Origin: Roseibaca sp. Y0-43
Lineage (GTDB): Bacteria > Pseudomonadota > Alphaproteobacteria > Rhodobacterales > Rhodobacteraceae
Length of the DNA stretch: 64,000 bases
Assembly: GCF_020667835.1 (NCBI RefSeq)
Contig: NZ_JAFMPR010000003.1
Location: forward strand, 287,146 to 351,145
Reading direction: 5' to 3'
Position numbers and translations under genes: made by a program. Shown piece after piece: positions 8,158-16,494 of the stretch. Position 1 is the stretch's first letter. Each line of letters begins with the position of its first letter. The notes below the pieces were generated by a model. The model did no database searches, was not told the DNA's origin, and worked only from the letters and a program-made list of their open reading frames with translations.

Positions 8158-9188
8158 TAGGACTTGGCCATAACCGCCAAGGATTTGGCGCGGATCTTCT
8201 CGGCCTGTCCTGCGGTGCCGAAAGCGTCGAACTTGATGATGCACTGCGCCGTCATCGCATCCATCGCGGGCTTCAGATACTTGCGCGGGTCGAATTCCTC
8301 GGGCTTCGAGGTGAACACTTCGCGGATCGCGGCGGTCGCGGCCATGCGCAGGTCGGTGTCGATATTCACCTTGCGCACGCCATGGCGGATGCCGCGCTGA
8401 ATCTCTTCCAGCGGCACGCCCCATGTGGGCTTCATCTGGCCACCATGGGCGTTGATTTTCTCGCGCAGGTCTTCGGGCACAGAGGACGATCCGTGCATCA
8501 CCAGATGGGTGTTGGGCAGACGCTTGTTGATCGCCTCGATCACGTCCATGGCCAGCACGTCGCCATCGGGTTCGCGGGTGAACTTATACGCGCCGTGGCT
8601 GGTGCCCATGGCAACCGCCAGCGCATCGACGCCGGTTTCGGCCACGAAGCGCTCTGCTTCTTCGGGGTCGGTCAGAAGCTGGTCATGGCTCAGCTTCTCG
8701 GTCGCGCCATGGCCGTCTTCCTGATCGCCCATGCCGGTTTCCAGCGACCCCAGGACGCCCAGCTCGCCCTCGACCGAAACACCGGCCGCATGGGCCATCT
8801 GCACCACGGCGCGGGTAATGCCGACGTTATAGGCGTAATCGGCGGGGGTGGTGCCATCCTCCATCAAAGAGCCGTCCATCATGACCGATGTGAACCCGTG
8901 CTGGATCGCGGTCACGCAGGTGCCCAGATTGTTGCCATGGTCCAGATGCATACAGACGGGGATGTGCGGATAAATCTCGACCAGCGCGTCGATCAGCTTG
9001 GCCAGAACCGTGTCATTGGCATAAGCCCGCGCGCCCCGGCTGGCTTGCAAGATCACGGGAGAGCCGGTCTTGTCGGCGGCGGCCATGATCGCCAGCCCCT
9101 GCTCCATGTTCGACATGTTGAATGCGGGCACGCCATAGCCGTTTTCGGCGGCGTGATCGAGAAGTTGGCGCAGGGTGATGCGGGCCAT
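8154..9188 (-). CDS. fba: Class II fructose-bisphosphate (or sedoheptulose-bisphosphate) aldolase
   Basis: A 344-residue zinc-dependent class II aldolase of the CbbA/Fba type. Metal and substrate motifs are clear: MHLDHGNN, MDGSLMEDG, EGELGVLG, GTSHGAYKF, MHGSSSVPE and VNIDTDLRMA. The family condenses DHAP with glyceraldehyde-3-phosphate, and many members also accept erythrose-4-phosphate to give sedoheptulose-1,7-bisphosphate. It lies inside the ery locus on the opposite strand, 2 bases after the FBPase gene, so the two form an operon. Its stop codon shares a CTAG with eryD. The aldol product used in vivo cannot be read from sequence; the tetrose-phosphate context makes the sedoheptulose reaction worth testing. 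Confidence 0.92.
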   Translation of the reverse strand: MARITLRQLLDHAAENGYGVPAFNMSNMEQGLAIMAAADKTGSPVILQASRGARAYANDTVLAKLIDALVEIYPHIPVCMHLDHGNNLGTCVTAIQHGFTSVMMDGSLMEDGTTPADYAYNVGITRAVVQMAHAAGVSVEGELGVLGSLETGMGDQEDGHGATEKLSHDQLLTDPEEAERFVAETGVDALAVAMGTSHGAYKFTREPDGDVLAMDVIEAINKRLPNTHLVMHGSSSVPEDLREKINAHGGQMKPTWGVPLEEIQRGIRHGVRKVNIDTDLRMAATAAIREVFTSKPEEFDPRKYLKPAMDAMTAQCIIKFDAFGTAGQAEKIRAKSLAVMAKSY

Positions 9189-9190
9189 TG

Positions 9191-10189
9191 TCAGAACTCC
9201 GGTGTTTGGGAAAGATAATCGGAAACGGTCGCCACCTCGGACGCGGCACCGAAGACCAACGGCACACGGGCGTGGTTGTCCTGTGGCGTAAGGTCCAGAA
9301 TAGGGTTTTGACCATCGGTTGCGGCCCCGCCTGCCTGTTCCATGAGGTAGGCGATGGGAAAGGCCTCGTAGGGCAGGCGCAGAAAGCCGTCCTTGTAGCC
9401 CGCGCGCGCGTCGGCGGGATACATGAACATGCCGCCACGGCGCAAAATGCGGTGCAAATCGCCCACGGCAGCGGCAATCCAGCGCATGTTGAAATTGCGC
9501 CCGCGGGGGCCGTCCTCCCCGGCCAGCAGGTCGGCGACATAGTGTTGCAGCCCCGGCACCCAATGCCGCTGGTTCGACGCGTTATAGGCAATCGTGCTGG
9601 CGGTGTCCTTGACTCGCACATCCGGCGCATCGACATGGAACTGGCCGCCGACAGGGTCCAGCGTGGCGATATGCACGCCCGCCCCCGTAGAAAAGCCGAA
9701 ATCCACCGAATGGCCAAAGCTGACATAGGCGGCGGCGATCATTTCCCGGCCCTTGCGCCGGAAATGGCCCTGCGCCGGGAAGATCGCGAATAGCGCACCC
9801 AGCGGCGCGCCGATGCCGATGCTCCCAGACCCGTCAATCGGGTCCATCGCGACATCGAACCGCCCGGTCGGGGTCAGCGCGATGATGTCCTGCGCTTCCT
9901 CCGACAGAACGGTGGCGACCGACTGGCCTTGCAGCACGGTCAGCATGTGGTGATGTGCGCCCATGTCCAGCGCCTTTTGCGTGTCACCGGACTGGTTCGT
10001 GCCCACGACCGCGTTAGGGTTGCCGGTCAACCGCCCTTGGGCAAGCCGCCCGGCCAGCGCCTTGCTGCCCTCGGCCAGTGCCACCAGCAGCGCGCGCAAA
10101 TCCGCATCGCCGCAATGCTGCTGCAAGAAGGCTGCCAGCGTCGGTGCGGTGATCGGTTCGTCGGTCGGCAGATGCAGGGGGTGCGTCAT
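9191..10189 (-). CDS. fbp: Class I fructose-1,6-bisphosphatase (possible sedoheptulose-bisphosphatase)
   Basis: A 332-residue class I FBPase. The metal-binding core MDPIDGSGSIG and the downstream RGRNFNMRWIAAAVGDLHR and GGMFMYPADARAGYKDGFLR match the family. It dephosphorylates fructose-1,6-bisphosphate, and bacterial relatives (CbbF) may also act on sedoheptulose-1,7-bisphosphate. The ATG at 10189 is preferred to a TTG two codons earlier because GGGA precedes it at normal distance. It heads the leftward fbp-fba operon and is divergent from the DeoR-eryH-eryI operon across a 124-base AT-rich gap. Brucella is reported to grow on erythritol without FBPase, so its presence here is not explained by the basic pathway. 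Confidence 0.9.
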   Translation of the reverse strand: MTHPLHLPTDEPITAPTLAAFLQQHCGDADLRALLVALAEGSKALAGRLAQGRLTGNPNAVVGTNQSGDTQKALDMGAHHHMLTVLQGQSVATVLSEEAQDIIALTPTGRFDVAMDPIDGSGSIGIGAPLGALFAIFPAQGHFRRKGREMIAAAYVSFGHSVDFGFSTGAGVHIATLDPVGGQFHVDAPDVRVKDTASTIAYNASNQRHWVPGLQHYVADLLAGEDGPRGRNFNMRWIAAAVGDLHRILRRGGMFMYPADARAGYKDGFLRLPYEAFPIAYLMEQAGGAATDGQNPILDLTPQDNHARVPLVFGAASEVATVSDYLSQTPEF

Positions 10190-10232
10190 CGTCAAATCCC
10201 AATTTCGCCCGCTTATACAGTTGCCCCTTGAA

Positions 10233-10260
10233 AATCACAATCATAAATCACAAAATCACA
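10233..10260. promoter_or_regulatory. Triple AATCACA direct repeat, candidate DeoR operator
   Basis: AATCACA occurs at 10233-10239, 10246-10252 and 10254-10260 (TGTGATT on the other strand) in the divergent fbp / DeoR gap. DeoR-family repressors often bind tandem direct repeats, so this is a candidate autoregulatory site for the adjacent DeoR gene. The repeat is seen; the binding is inferred. Confidence 0.4.
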
Positions 10261-10290
10261 TCATTGACGATACTCATGTTATAAGGCATG

Positions 10291-10300
10291 TTAGCGCTAA
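10291..10300. promoter_or_regulatory. TTAGCGCTAA palindrome upstream of the DeoR gene
   Basis: A perfect 10-base palindrome lies 13 bases before the DeoR start. Its sequence resembles the core of LacI/GalR-family sugar operators rather than a DeoR site. No LacI gene is present in the window, so the binding protein is unknown. Confidence 0.35.
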
Positions 10301-10313
10301 TCAGAGGGCACCC

Positions 10314-11093
10314 ATGAAGCGCGACGAAAGACAGCAAGAGATCATGGACCTGCTGGTCGCACAGGGAGAGGTCGAGCTGGACGCCTTGGCCGAGCGCTTC
10401 GCCGTGTCGCGCATGACCATTCACCGCGATCTGGACGAGCTTGAAAGCGCGGGCGTGCTGCGCAAGATCCGGGGCGGGGCCACCATTCGCAGCGGCACCC
10501 AGTTCGAAAGCGATTTCCGCATTCGCGAACGTCAGGACGCGCCGGCAAAAGCTGCCATGGCCGCCGCCGCGCTGCGTTTGGTAGAGCCGGGGATGAGCGT
10601 TCTGGTCAATGACGGGTCCATGGCCGCCACGCTGGCCGATGCGCTTGTTGCACGTCGCCCGCTGACCATCATCACCAACAATGCAGCCGTGCTGGAGCGG
10701 TTGCGCGGCGAAGCCGGGATCACCCTGATCGCGCTGGGCGGCGTGTATTCGGCCAAGTTCAACGCCTATCTGGGCAAGATCACCGAAGATACTCTTGCCC
10801 AGCTCCATGCCGACATCGCCTTCATCTCGACCCCCGCCCTTGCCGGGCTGGAGGTGTTTCACATGGATGACGCGGTCGTGCGGGCCAAGCGCGCCATGAT
10901 GGATGCAAGCGCAATGCGTTGCCTACTGGTCAACCATACCCGCTTCGGCCATGCCGCCCTTCACCGGCTGGCGGCACTGGCAGAGTTCGACCACATCATC
11001 ACCGATACCGCGCCCGATGCGCAGGCGCGCGCCGCGCTTGCGCGCGCGGGCCTGACCCTGACCCTTGCAGACAGATTGGACCCCGACACATGA
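10314..11093 (+). CDS. DeoR-family regulator of the eryH-eryI operon
   Basis: A 259-residue DeoR-family repressor. It has an N-terminal helix-turn-helix (about residues 6-56, with LDALAERFAVSRMTIHRDL and the family VLRKIRGGA) and a C-terminal sugar-phosphate-binding DeoRC domain (about 75-235, with VLVNDGSMA and LIALGGVY). The start at 10314 has an AGAGGG ribosome site 5 bases upstream; the longer open frame to the left runs through the FBPase gene and is rejected. In rhizobia and Brucella a DeoR gene precedes tpiA2-rpiB in the erythritol locus. It is coupled to eryH by an ATGA overlap at 11090-11093. Ligand unknown; a tetrulose or tetrose phosphate is plausible. Confidence 0.9.
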   Translation: MKRDERQQEIMDLLVAQGEVELDALAERFAVSRMTIHRDLDELESAGVLRKIRGGATIRSGTQFESDFRIRERQDAPAKAAMAAAALRLVEPGMSVLVNDGSMAATLADALVARRPLTIITNNAAVLERLRGEAGITLIALGGVYSAKFNAYLGKITEDTLAQLHADIAFISTPALAGLEVFHMDDAVVRAKRAMMDASAMRCLLVNHTRFGHAALHRLAALAEFDHIITDTAPDAQARAALARAGLTLTLADRLDPDT

Positions 11094-11857
11094 GCGACGC
11101 AGGATTCTGGATCGGCACAAGCTGGAAAATGAACAAGACCCTGCCGCAGGCGATGGACTTCGCCACGCGGCTGGCCAATGCCGATGCCGCGCGCGACGCG
11201 CGCGTGCAGCGCTTCGTGATCCCGCCCTTCACGGCGGTGCGGCAGGTGAAAGCGGCTTTGGCTGATACGTCTGTCAAGGTTGGCGCGCAGAACATGCACT
11301 GGGCCGATGCCGGTGCCTGGACAGGAGAGGTCTCTGCCCCGATGCTGGTTGATTGCGGGCTGGACATGGTCGAGTTGGGCCATTCCGAACGCCGCGCGCA
11401 TTTCGGCGAAACCGATGAGACCGTGGGCCTGAAGGTGGAAAGCGCCGTGCGCCATGGGCTGACCCCGCTGATCTGCCTGGGCGAGACATTGGCCGAACGC
11501 GACGCAGGCCGCGCCGCCGAGGTGCTGGCACGCCAGACCCGCTTGGCGCTGGCCAAACTGTCCGATGCCCAGAAAGCCGCGCCGGTTCTGTTTGCCTACG
11601 AACCCGTCTGGGCCATCGGCGAGGGCGGTATATCCGCCACATCCGATTATGCCGATGCTCGCCAGGCTGAGATCATAGCCGTCGCAGAAAGCGTCTTGGG
11701 GCGGCGTGTGCCCTGCCTCTATGGCGGTTCCGTCAACCCCGAGAATTGTGCCGAACTGATCGCCTGCCCGCATGTGGACGGCTTGTTCATCGGGCGTTCT
11801 GCTTGGGATGTGGACGGCTATCTGGACATTCTTGGCCGCGTTTCGGCGGCCATCTGA
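11090..11857 (+). CDS. eryH: D-3-tetrulose-4-phosphate isomerase EryH (TpiA2)
   Basis: A 255-residue triose-phosphate isomerase paralogue. TIM catalytic features are present: the lysine in TSWKMNKT near residue 14, the histidine in ELGHSERR, the glutamate in [11 protein letters not shown] and the phosphate loop YGGSVNPEN. In Brucella this paralogue (EryH) isomerises D-3-tetrulose-4-phosphate towards D-erythrulose-4-phosphate in the erythritol route. The assignment as the tetrose enzyme rather than glycolytic TIM rests on its place between the DeoR gene and rpiB in the ery locus. A separate housekeeping tpiA would be expected elsewhere. Its start overlaps the DeoR stop by ATGA. Confidence 0.88.
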   Translation: MSDAGFWIGTSWKMNKTLPQAMDFATRLANADAARDARVQRFVIPPFTAVRQVKAALADTSVKVGAQNMHWADAGAWTGEVSAPMLVDCGLDMVELGHSERRAHFGETDETVGLKVESAVRHGLTPLICLGETLAERDAGRAAEVLARQTRLALAKLSDAQKAAPVLFAYEPVWAIGEGGISATSDYADARQAEIIAVAESVLGRRVPCLYGGSVNPENCAELIACPHVDGLFIGRSAWDVDGYLDILGRVSAAI

Positions 11858-11879
11858 CCCTTTGAAAGGAGTGACACTC

Positions 11880-12335
11880 ATGAAACTTGCCATCGCAGGC
11901 GACAGCGCCGGAGAAGGTCTGGCCAAAGTTCTCGTCGACTACCTGAAAGACAAACACGAGGTTTCAGACCTGTCGCGCACCGCTGACGGGCCGGATGATT
12001 TTTATGCCAACCTGTCCGACCGCGTGTGCAGCGCGGTGTTGCGCGGGGAATATGACCGCGCGATCCTTGTTTGCGGCACGGGCATTGGCGTGGCGCTGTC
12101 GGCCAACAAGGTGCCCGGCATTCGGGCCGCGCAATGCCATGACACATATTCGGCAGAACGCGCTGCGCTGTCGAACAACGCGCAGGTCATCACCATGGGC
12201 GCGCGCGTGATCGGCACGGAACTGGCCAAGGCGATTGCCGATGCCTACTTGGCCCAGAGTTTCGACCCCGAGGGCCGCTCTGCCGGGAATGTGCAGGCCA
12301 TTGACCGGGTCGACGCGAAATATCGCAGCGCCTGA
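11880..12335 (+). CDS. eryI: D-erythrose-4-phosphate isomerase EryI (RpiB family)
   Basis: A 151-residue member of the RpiB/LacAB isomerase family. The active-site cysteine sits in [15 protein letters not shown] (near residue 65) and is followed by the conserved ARN-like stretch [18 protein letters not shown]. In Brucella EryI carries out the last isomerisation, giving D-erythrose-4-phosphate, which enters the pentose phosphate pathway. A strong AAAGGAG (11865-11871) lies 8 bases before the ATG. Last gene of the DeoR-eryH-eryI operon; convergent with the GlpD-like gene 19 bases on. Without context it would be called ribose-5-phosphate isomerase B. Confidence 0.88.
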   Translation: MKLAIAGDSAGEGLAKVLVDYLKDKHEVSDLSRTADGPDDFYANLSDRVCSAVLRGEYDRAILVCGTGIGVALSANKVPGIRAAQCHDTYSAERAALSNNAQVITMGARVIGTELAKAIADAYLAQSFDPEGRSAGNVQAIDRVDAKYRSA

Positions 12336-12354
12336 GTGCGTTCCTGCGGTTCTG

Positions 12355-14001
12355 TCACACGCGGTTGCGGTGGCGGGTCCGCAACAGCGCGCGCGTGTCG
12401 TCCAGCTCTTGGCTGCGGCGCGCGCTGTCCCAGCCCAGATGTGTCGCCGCCAGATCGGCGAGGGCTTGCAACCCCGCTTCCGTGATCTGGCCGGTAATCG
12501 CCAGCGAAGTGCGACGCAGCACCATGTCTTGCAGGTGCACGACATGTTCGTGGGTCAGGATATGTCGTATCTCTTGCACCGAATGATCGGGCGCGTCTGG
12601 CAGGGGCGTGGGGGCTGACCCTTCGGCCCGCAAGATTTCGGCGGCCACGCTGCCATAGCGCCCCAGCAGCAAGCCCGCGCGCAGGGGCGTGCAGCCGGTG
12701 GCCTCTGCCATTTGGGCAGCCCATGCCGCGCGGTCGTCGGGATAGTCGCGCCCACCGCCGATAGGCAGGGTGTCTGTCCCGGTCCGGCGCGGCCTGCCCA
12801 ATCGCGCAAGGACCGTATCGGCCACCTCTTCGGCGAAGCCGCGAAAGGTGGTCCATTTGCCCCCGACCATGGACAGGATCGCAAAGGGGCGGGTGTCATC
12901 CGCAGGCAATTCCGGCGTGGAATGATCGCGGCTGATAAGCCCCGCCGCCGTGCCCTCCGACACGGGCAGGGGCCGGATGCCGCTATAGACATGCACGATC
13001 TGATCTTCGCCGAAGCTTAGGGCCGGAAACAGTCCGCGCAGTGCCGTCAGGAAATAGCCGACCTCATCTTCGTCGCAGGCAACGGTATCGGGGTTGTCGG
13101 CCCGAATGTCGGTAGAGCCGACAAGCACCCGTCCCAGATGCGGAAAGGCAAGGCAAATGCGCCCGTCATCGGCCTCGAAATAGACCATCTTGCCGCCAAG
13201 CGCGCGCAAAAGGTCGGGGTGGTCCAGCAGGATATGCGACCCCTTTGTGCCGCCGATGAAGCGCGAGGGCGCGCCCAGTCTGCCATTGACCAGGTCGATC
13301 CAAGGCCCGGCGGCGTTCACCACAAGGCGTGGCGCCAGCCACTGCTCTGCGCCATCCGGCCCGCGCAGCCCGACACGCCCCGCATCCGCGCCCAGAAGCG
13401 CCGTGTGGTTCATCGCGGTCGCCTGTGGGCCTGCGCGCAGCCCGTCCTGCACCAGTTCCAGCACCAGCCGTTCAGGATAGGTGACATGCGCGTCGTAATA
13501 CTGGCCGGCGGCGCGAATGGCGGGGGTCAGCGCCGGGATCTCGCGCAGCGCGCGCCGCCTGTGCCACATCTGGTGGCGGGGCATGACGCGGGCGCGGGCA
13601 CCGTAGAAATCATACATCATCAGCCCCGCCCAGATCAGCGCAGCGCCCCGGCTGCGCGGGGCAGTGGTGGACCCCATCAATGTGCGCAGCGCGGCCCCTA
13701 TTCCCTTGGCCCTGGACATGATCGGAATGACGGTCGGCAGCGGGCTGACCAGATGCGGCGCGTTACGCAAAAGCAGGTTCCGCTCGTAGGTCGATTGCGC
13801 GACAAGGCGTAATTCGCCGGTTTCGAGGTATTTCAACCCGCCATGGATCAACCGCGACGGTGCGGCCGAGCTGCCGCCGCCATAATCGCCCTTGTCGGCC
13901 AGCACGACCGACACCCCCTGAAGCGCCAGATCCCGGAACAGGCCCGCCCCGTTCACCCCGGCCCCGAGGATCAGAACATCGCAACGCTCGGGCAGGGTCA
14001 T
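12355..14001 (-). CDS. GlpD-like FAD-dependent polyol-phosphate dehydrogenase
   Basis: A 548-residue flavoprotein of the glycerol-3-phosphate dehydrogenase family. The FAD-binding fold VLILGAGVNGAGLFRDLALQ is near the N-terminus (residues 9-28), followed by GGGSSAAPSRLIHGGLKYLE, VVNAAGPWIDLVN and SMVGGKWTTFRGFAEE, and a C-terminal helical cap. It is distinctly different from EryB in the same window. It is the last gene of a kinase-DeoR-dehydrogenase operon and is coupled to the DeoR gene by ATGA (14001-13998). It probably oxidises the phosphorylated product of the kinase. True glycerol-3-phosphate activity is possible, but the partner kinase does not look like GlpK. Confidence 0.85.
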   Translation of the reverse strand: MTLPERCDVLILGAGVNGAGLFRDLALQGVSVVLADKGDYGGGSSAAPSRLIHGGLKYLETGELRLVAQSTYERNLLLRNAPHLVSPLPTVIPIMSRAKGIGAALRTLMGSTTAPRSRGAALIWAGLMMYDFYGARARVMPRHQMWHRRRALREIPALTPAIRAAGQYYDAHVTYPERLVLELVQDGLRAGPQATAMNHTALLGADAGRVGLRGPDGAEQWLAPRLVVNAAGPWIDLVNGRLGAPSRFIGGTKGSHILLDHPDLLRALGGKMVYFEADDGRICLAFPHLGRVLVGSTDIRADNPDTVACDEDEVGYFLTALRGLFPALSFGEDQIVHVYSGIRPLPVSEGTAAGLISRDHSTPELPADDTRPFAILSMVGGKWTTFRGFAEEVADTVLARLGRPRRTGTDTLPIGGGRDYPDDRAAWAAQMAEATGCTPLRAGLLLGRYGSVAAEILRAEGSAPTPLPDAPDHSVQEIRHILTHEHVVHLQDMVLRRTSLAITGQITEAGLQALADLAATHLGWDSARRSQELDDTRALLRTRHRNRV

Positions 14002-14762
14002 GACAGGTCCACAAGGTTCAGGGGCACGCCTGCATCGCGCAATGCGCGTGCCTGCGACGCGGGCAGCCCGGTATCGGTATAGACGGCGTCGAACGCATCC
14101 AGCCGGGCCAGCTTGTTCAGTGCGATCCGCCCGAATTTGCCGGACCCCAGCACCAGCACCCGCCGTTCTGCCGCGGCCAGCATGGCCGCCTTGGCCCGTG
14201 TGACCTGCGCGTCTTGCACAAGCGCCACGCCATCGGCCACGCCAGAGGCCGAGACCAGCGCCAGATTGACCCGGATACGCCCCAGCGCCGCCTCGCAATC
14301 CGGGCCGATAAAGGCGTTATAGGTCGGGGCATAGTTGCCGCCGATGGCGATCAGCGCAATCTCGTCGCGATGTGCCAGTTCTTGCATCAGCCCAAGGCTG
14401 TTGGTCGCGACCGTCAGGGGGGCGGCATCGGCGATCATGGGGGCCAGCGCCGCCACGGTGGTCGAATCGTCCAGCAGGACTGCTTGGCCCGGCGTGACTT
14501 CGGCCATCGCCGCATGGGCCAGTGCGGCCTTGGTCGCCATGTCGGCCTGACTGCGATAGGCATACAGGCTTTCATAGACGCTAGAGGGTTGCGCCGTGAC
14601 CGCGCCGTGCAATTTGCGCAAGACGCCTTGCTGCGCCAGTTTGTCGATGTCGCGATGGATGGTCATGCGCGACACGCCGAAATGTTCGGCCAAGGCGTCT
14701 AGCCGGGCTTCGCCCTGCATGCGCACATATTCGGCAATCGCGGTCAGCCGATCGGGGGTCAT
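13998..14762 (-). CDS. DeoR-family repressor of the second polyol operon
   Basis: A 254-residue DeoR-family regulator: N-terminal helix-turn-helix (LDALAEHFGVSRMTIHRDI, about residues 21-39, then VLRKLHGAV) and a C-terminal DeoRC domain (VLLDDSTTVAALAP, LIAIGGNYAPTYNAFIG). It is a paralogue of the regulator at 10314-11093, sharing the same domain build and motif spacing. It is the middle gene of a three-gene operon and is coupled on both sides by ATGA overlaps, so its dose follows the enzymes it probably controls. The 12-base palindrome at 16297-16308 upstream of the kinase is a candidate target. Confidence 0.9.
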   Translation of the reverse strand: MTPDRLTAIAEYVRMQGEARLDALAEHFGVSRMTIHRDIDKLAQQGVLRKLHGAVTAQPSSVYESLYAYRSQADMATKAALAHAAMAEVTPGQAVLLDDSTTVAALAPMIADAAPLTVATNSLGLMQELAHRDEIALIAIGGNYAPTYNAFIGPDCEAALGRIRVNLALVSASGVADGVALVQDAQVTRAKAAMLAAAERRVLVLGSGKFGRIALNKLARLDAFDAVYTDTGLPASQARALRDAGVPLNLVDLS

Positions 14763-16267
14763 GGGCGTTCCTCTTCTTCCAGCCGTGCCCAGACCGGGGC
14801 CAGGGCATCGGCCATGTCGCAATGCAGCCGGTAGCGCCGGGCAAGGTGAGGGGCGCGTTCGGGGTCGGGTTGGTAGTGGCGGCGCAGGGTGTTCAGGTCT
14901 CTGGGGTCCGCGGTCGGGCTGTCGAACAGGCCAACACCCGCGCCCGCGCACAGGGCCGCGCCCCATGCGGCGGGTTCTTCGGTATCGGTCACGATCAGGG
15001 CTTGGCCCAGCGCATCCGCAAAGAGCTGCGCATAGGACGGGTTGCGAGAGATCCCGCCGGTCAGGTGCAGCGTGCCCGTCGTGAACCTGTCGCGCAGCGC
15101 ATCGACATGGACCCGGTGGTTGAAGGCGATGCCTTCCATCAAGGCGCGCAGCATATCGCCCCGGTCGCTCCAGCCGCGCAGCCCCAGAAACCCGGCACTT
15201 GGCCCCGGCCCGTAAGGAGAACCGAAAAGATAGGGGTGGAACATCACCCCCGAACGGCGGTCGCGCGCGGCGTCCAGCTCTTGTGCCAGCTTGGCGTGCA
15301 GCCCGTCGCCCAGCCCGGCGCGTTCCTGCGCGCAAAGCCGGTCCATGAACCAGTCGTAATTCGTGGCCGAGGCGGGCGAGATTGCCATGTTGTTCCATTC
15401 GCCCTTGCGCAACCCGTTGCGGCAAAACCAGTGCCGGTCGCAGCGCGGGGCATCGGACACGGTTTCGTTGATGGAATAGGTGCCCGCCACCATCGTCGCA
15501 TGACCCAGACCGTAGCCGCCCACGCCTAGTGCCGAAGCCGTCACGTCATGAAGCCCCGCCACCACGGGCACACCGGCAGGCAGGCCGCAGACAAGCGCGG
15601 CCTGCTCTGTCAGCTGTCCGACGATCTGGTCGGGCAGGTCAATCGCAGGCAGCGCCGGGCGCAAGGCCGCAAGGCCGTAGGCATCCAGAATGTCGGGCGC
15701 GTAGTCTTGCGTCTGCACATCGGTAAAGGACGTGCTGGCCTCTGTCAGGTCGGTGCCGATGGTGCCGGTCAGGCAAAAGCGCAGCCAGTCCTTGCAGGCC
15801 AGCACATGCCCGATCGCGGCGAAGCGTTCGGGCTGGTGCCGGGCGATCCACGCCAGAAGCGCCGAAGGGGCAGAGGCGTGCGGCGTCTGTCCGCTGCGTT
15901 GCAGGGCCTTGCCAAAAAGCTCCGTGCGCCCCCACTCGGCCACAAGATCGCCGGCGCGGCTGTCCAGCGACAGGATGCCGGGGCCAAGCGGCCGCCCGTC
16001 ACGGTCCAGCAGGTACAGCCCGTCGCCATGTGCCGTGGCCCCTATGGCGGCGACCTGTGCGGATCGTGGCAGTTGCGCGGCAATCTCTGCCACCGCCTGG
16101 CAGGTGGCGCTCCAGAGGGCCGTCATGTCGCGTTCGACGAATTTCGGCTGTGGTATGAGTTGCGGAACCCTGCGCCGGGCCACGGCCAAGGGGGTTCCGC
16201 TCGTGTCGAACAAGACCGCCTTGGTGACGGTCAGCCCGACATCTATGCCGACCAACAGAGGGGTCAT
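14759..16267 (-). CDS. FGGY-family carbohydrate kinase of unknown substrate
   Basis: A 502-residue FGGY kinase, nearer to the xylulose/L-xylulose/erythritol kinase branch than to glycerol kinase. Its N-terminal phosphate loop reads GIDVGLTVTKAVLFDTSG; the substrate region includes ATAHGDGLYLLD and ACKDWLRFCLTGTIGTDLTE, and the C-terminal half has VAGTYSINETVSD and LHLTGGISRNPS. The ATG at 16267 has a GGAG 9 bases upstream and is preferred over an ATG 12 codons earlier that would fall inside the GTAACATGTTAC palindrome. It heads the operon with a DeoR repressor and a GlpD-like dehydrogenase, a kinase-then-oxidation logic like EryA-EryB. The substrate, probably a polyol or ketose, cannot be stated. 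Confidence 0.88.
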   Translation of the reverse strand: MTPLLVGIDVGLTVTKAVLFDTSGTPLAVARRRVPQLIPQPKFVERDMTALWSATCQAVAEIAAQLPRSAQVAAIGATAHGDGLYLLDRDGRPLGPGILSLDSRAGDLVAEWGRTELFGKALQRSGQTPHASAPSALLAWIARHQPERFAAIGHVLACKDWLRFCLTGTIGTDLTEASTSFTDVQTQDYAPDILDAYGLAALRPALPAIDLPDQIVGQLTEQAALVCGLPAGVPVVAGLHDVTASALGVGGYGLGHATMVAGTYSINETVSDAPRCDRHWFCRNGLRKGEWNNMAISPASATNYDWFMDRLCAQERAGLGDGLHAKLAQELDAARDRRSGVMFHPYLFGSPYGPGPSAGFLGLRGWSDRGDMLRALMEGIAFNHRVHVDALRDRFTTGTLHLTGGISRNPSYAQLFADALGQALIVTDTEEPAAWGAALCAGAGVGLFDSPTADPRDLNTLRRHYQPDPERAPHLARRYRLHCDMADALAPVWARLEEEERP

Positions 16268-16296
16268 GGCGGTTTGCTCCAAGCTCTGCCTGCTTT

Positions 16297-16308
16297 GTAA
16301 CATGTTAC
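16297..16308. promoter_or_regulatory. GTAACATGTTAC palindrome, candidate operator of the second polyol operon
   Basis: A perfect 12-base palindrome ends 30 bases upstream of the kinase start on the minus strand. It lies in the 227-base divergent gap between the kinase and the small membrane protein. The adjacent DeoR regulator is the obvious candidate to bind it. The rest of the gap (16309-16494) is AT-richer for about 60 bases and shows nothing else clear. Confidence 0.4.
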
Positions 16309-16494
16309 GATGATAAATTCACATAAATAAAGGGGCATAATCTGCGATTTAATACCTGAGCCATGCCACACCGCCCGCGAAACAATTCTGAGCGCGCCCG
16401 TTGAACAGGGCACGGCCCCTTCCCACTTCTGCGATAGGCTCGCGCGCTGGCCATTTTGACCTGACAGGGCAGACCATGCGACACTGGACAGGTG

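Noticed and set aside
10195..10195. TTG start two codons upstream of the fbp ATG
   Set aside because: The ATG at 10189 has normal spacing from GGGA and the extra residues are not family-like.
11090..12335. Calling these housekeeping tpiA and rpiB
   Set aside because: They form a coupled operon with a DeoR gene inside the ery locus, the arrangement established for eryH and eryI.
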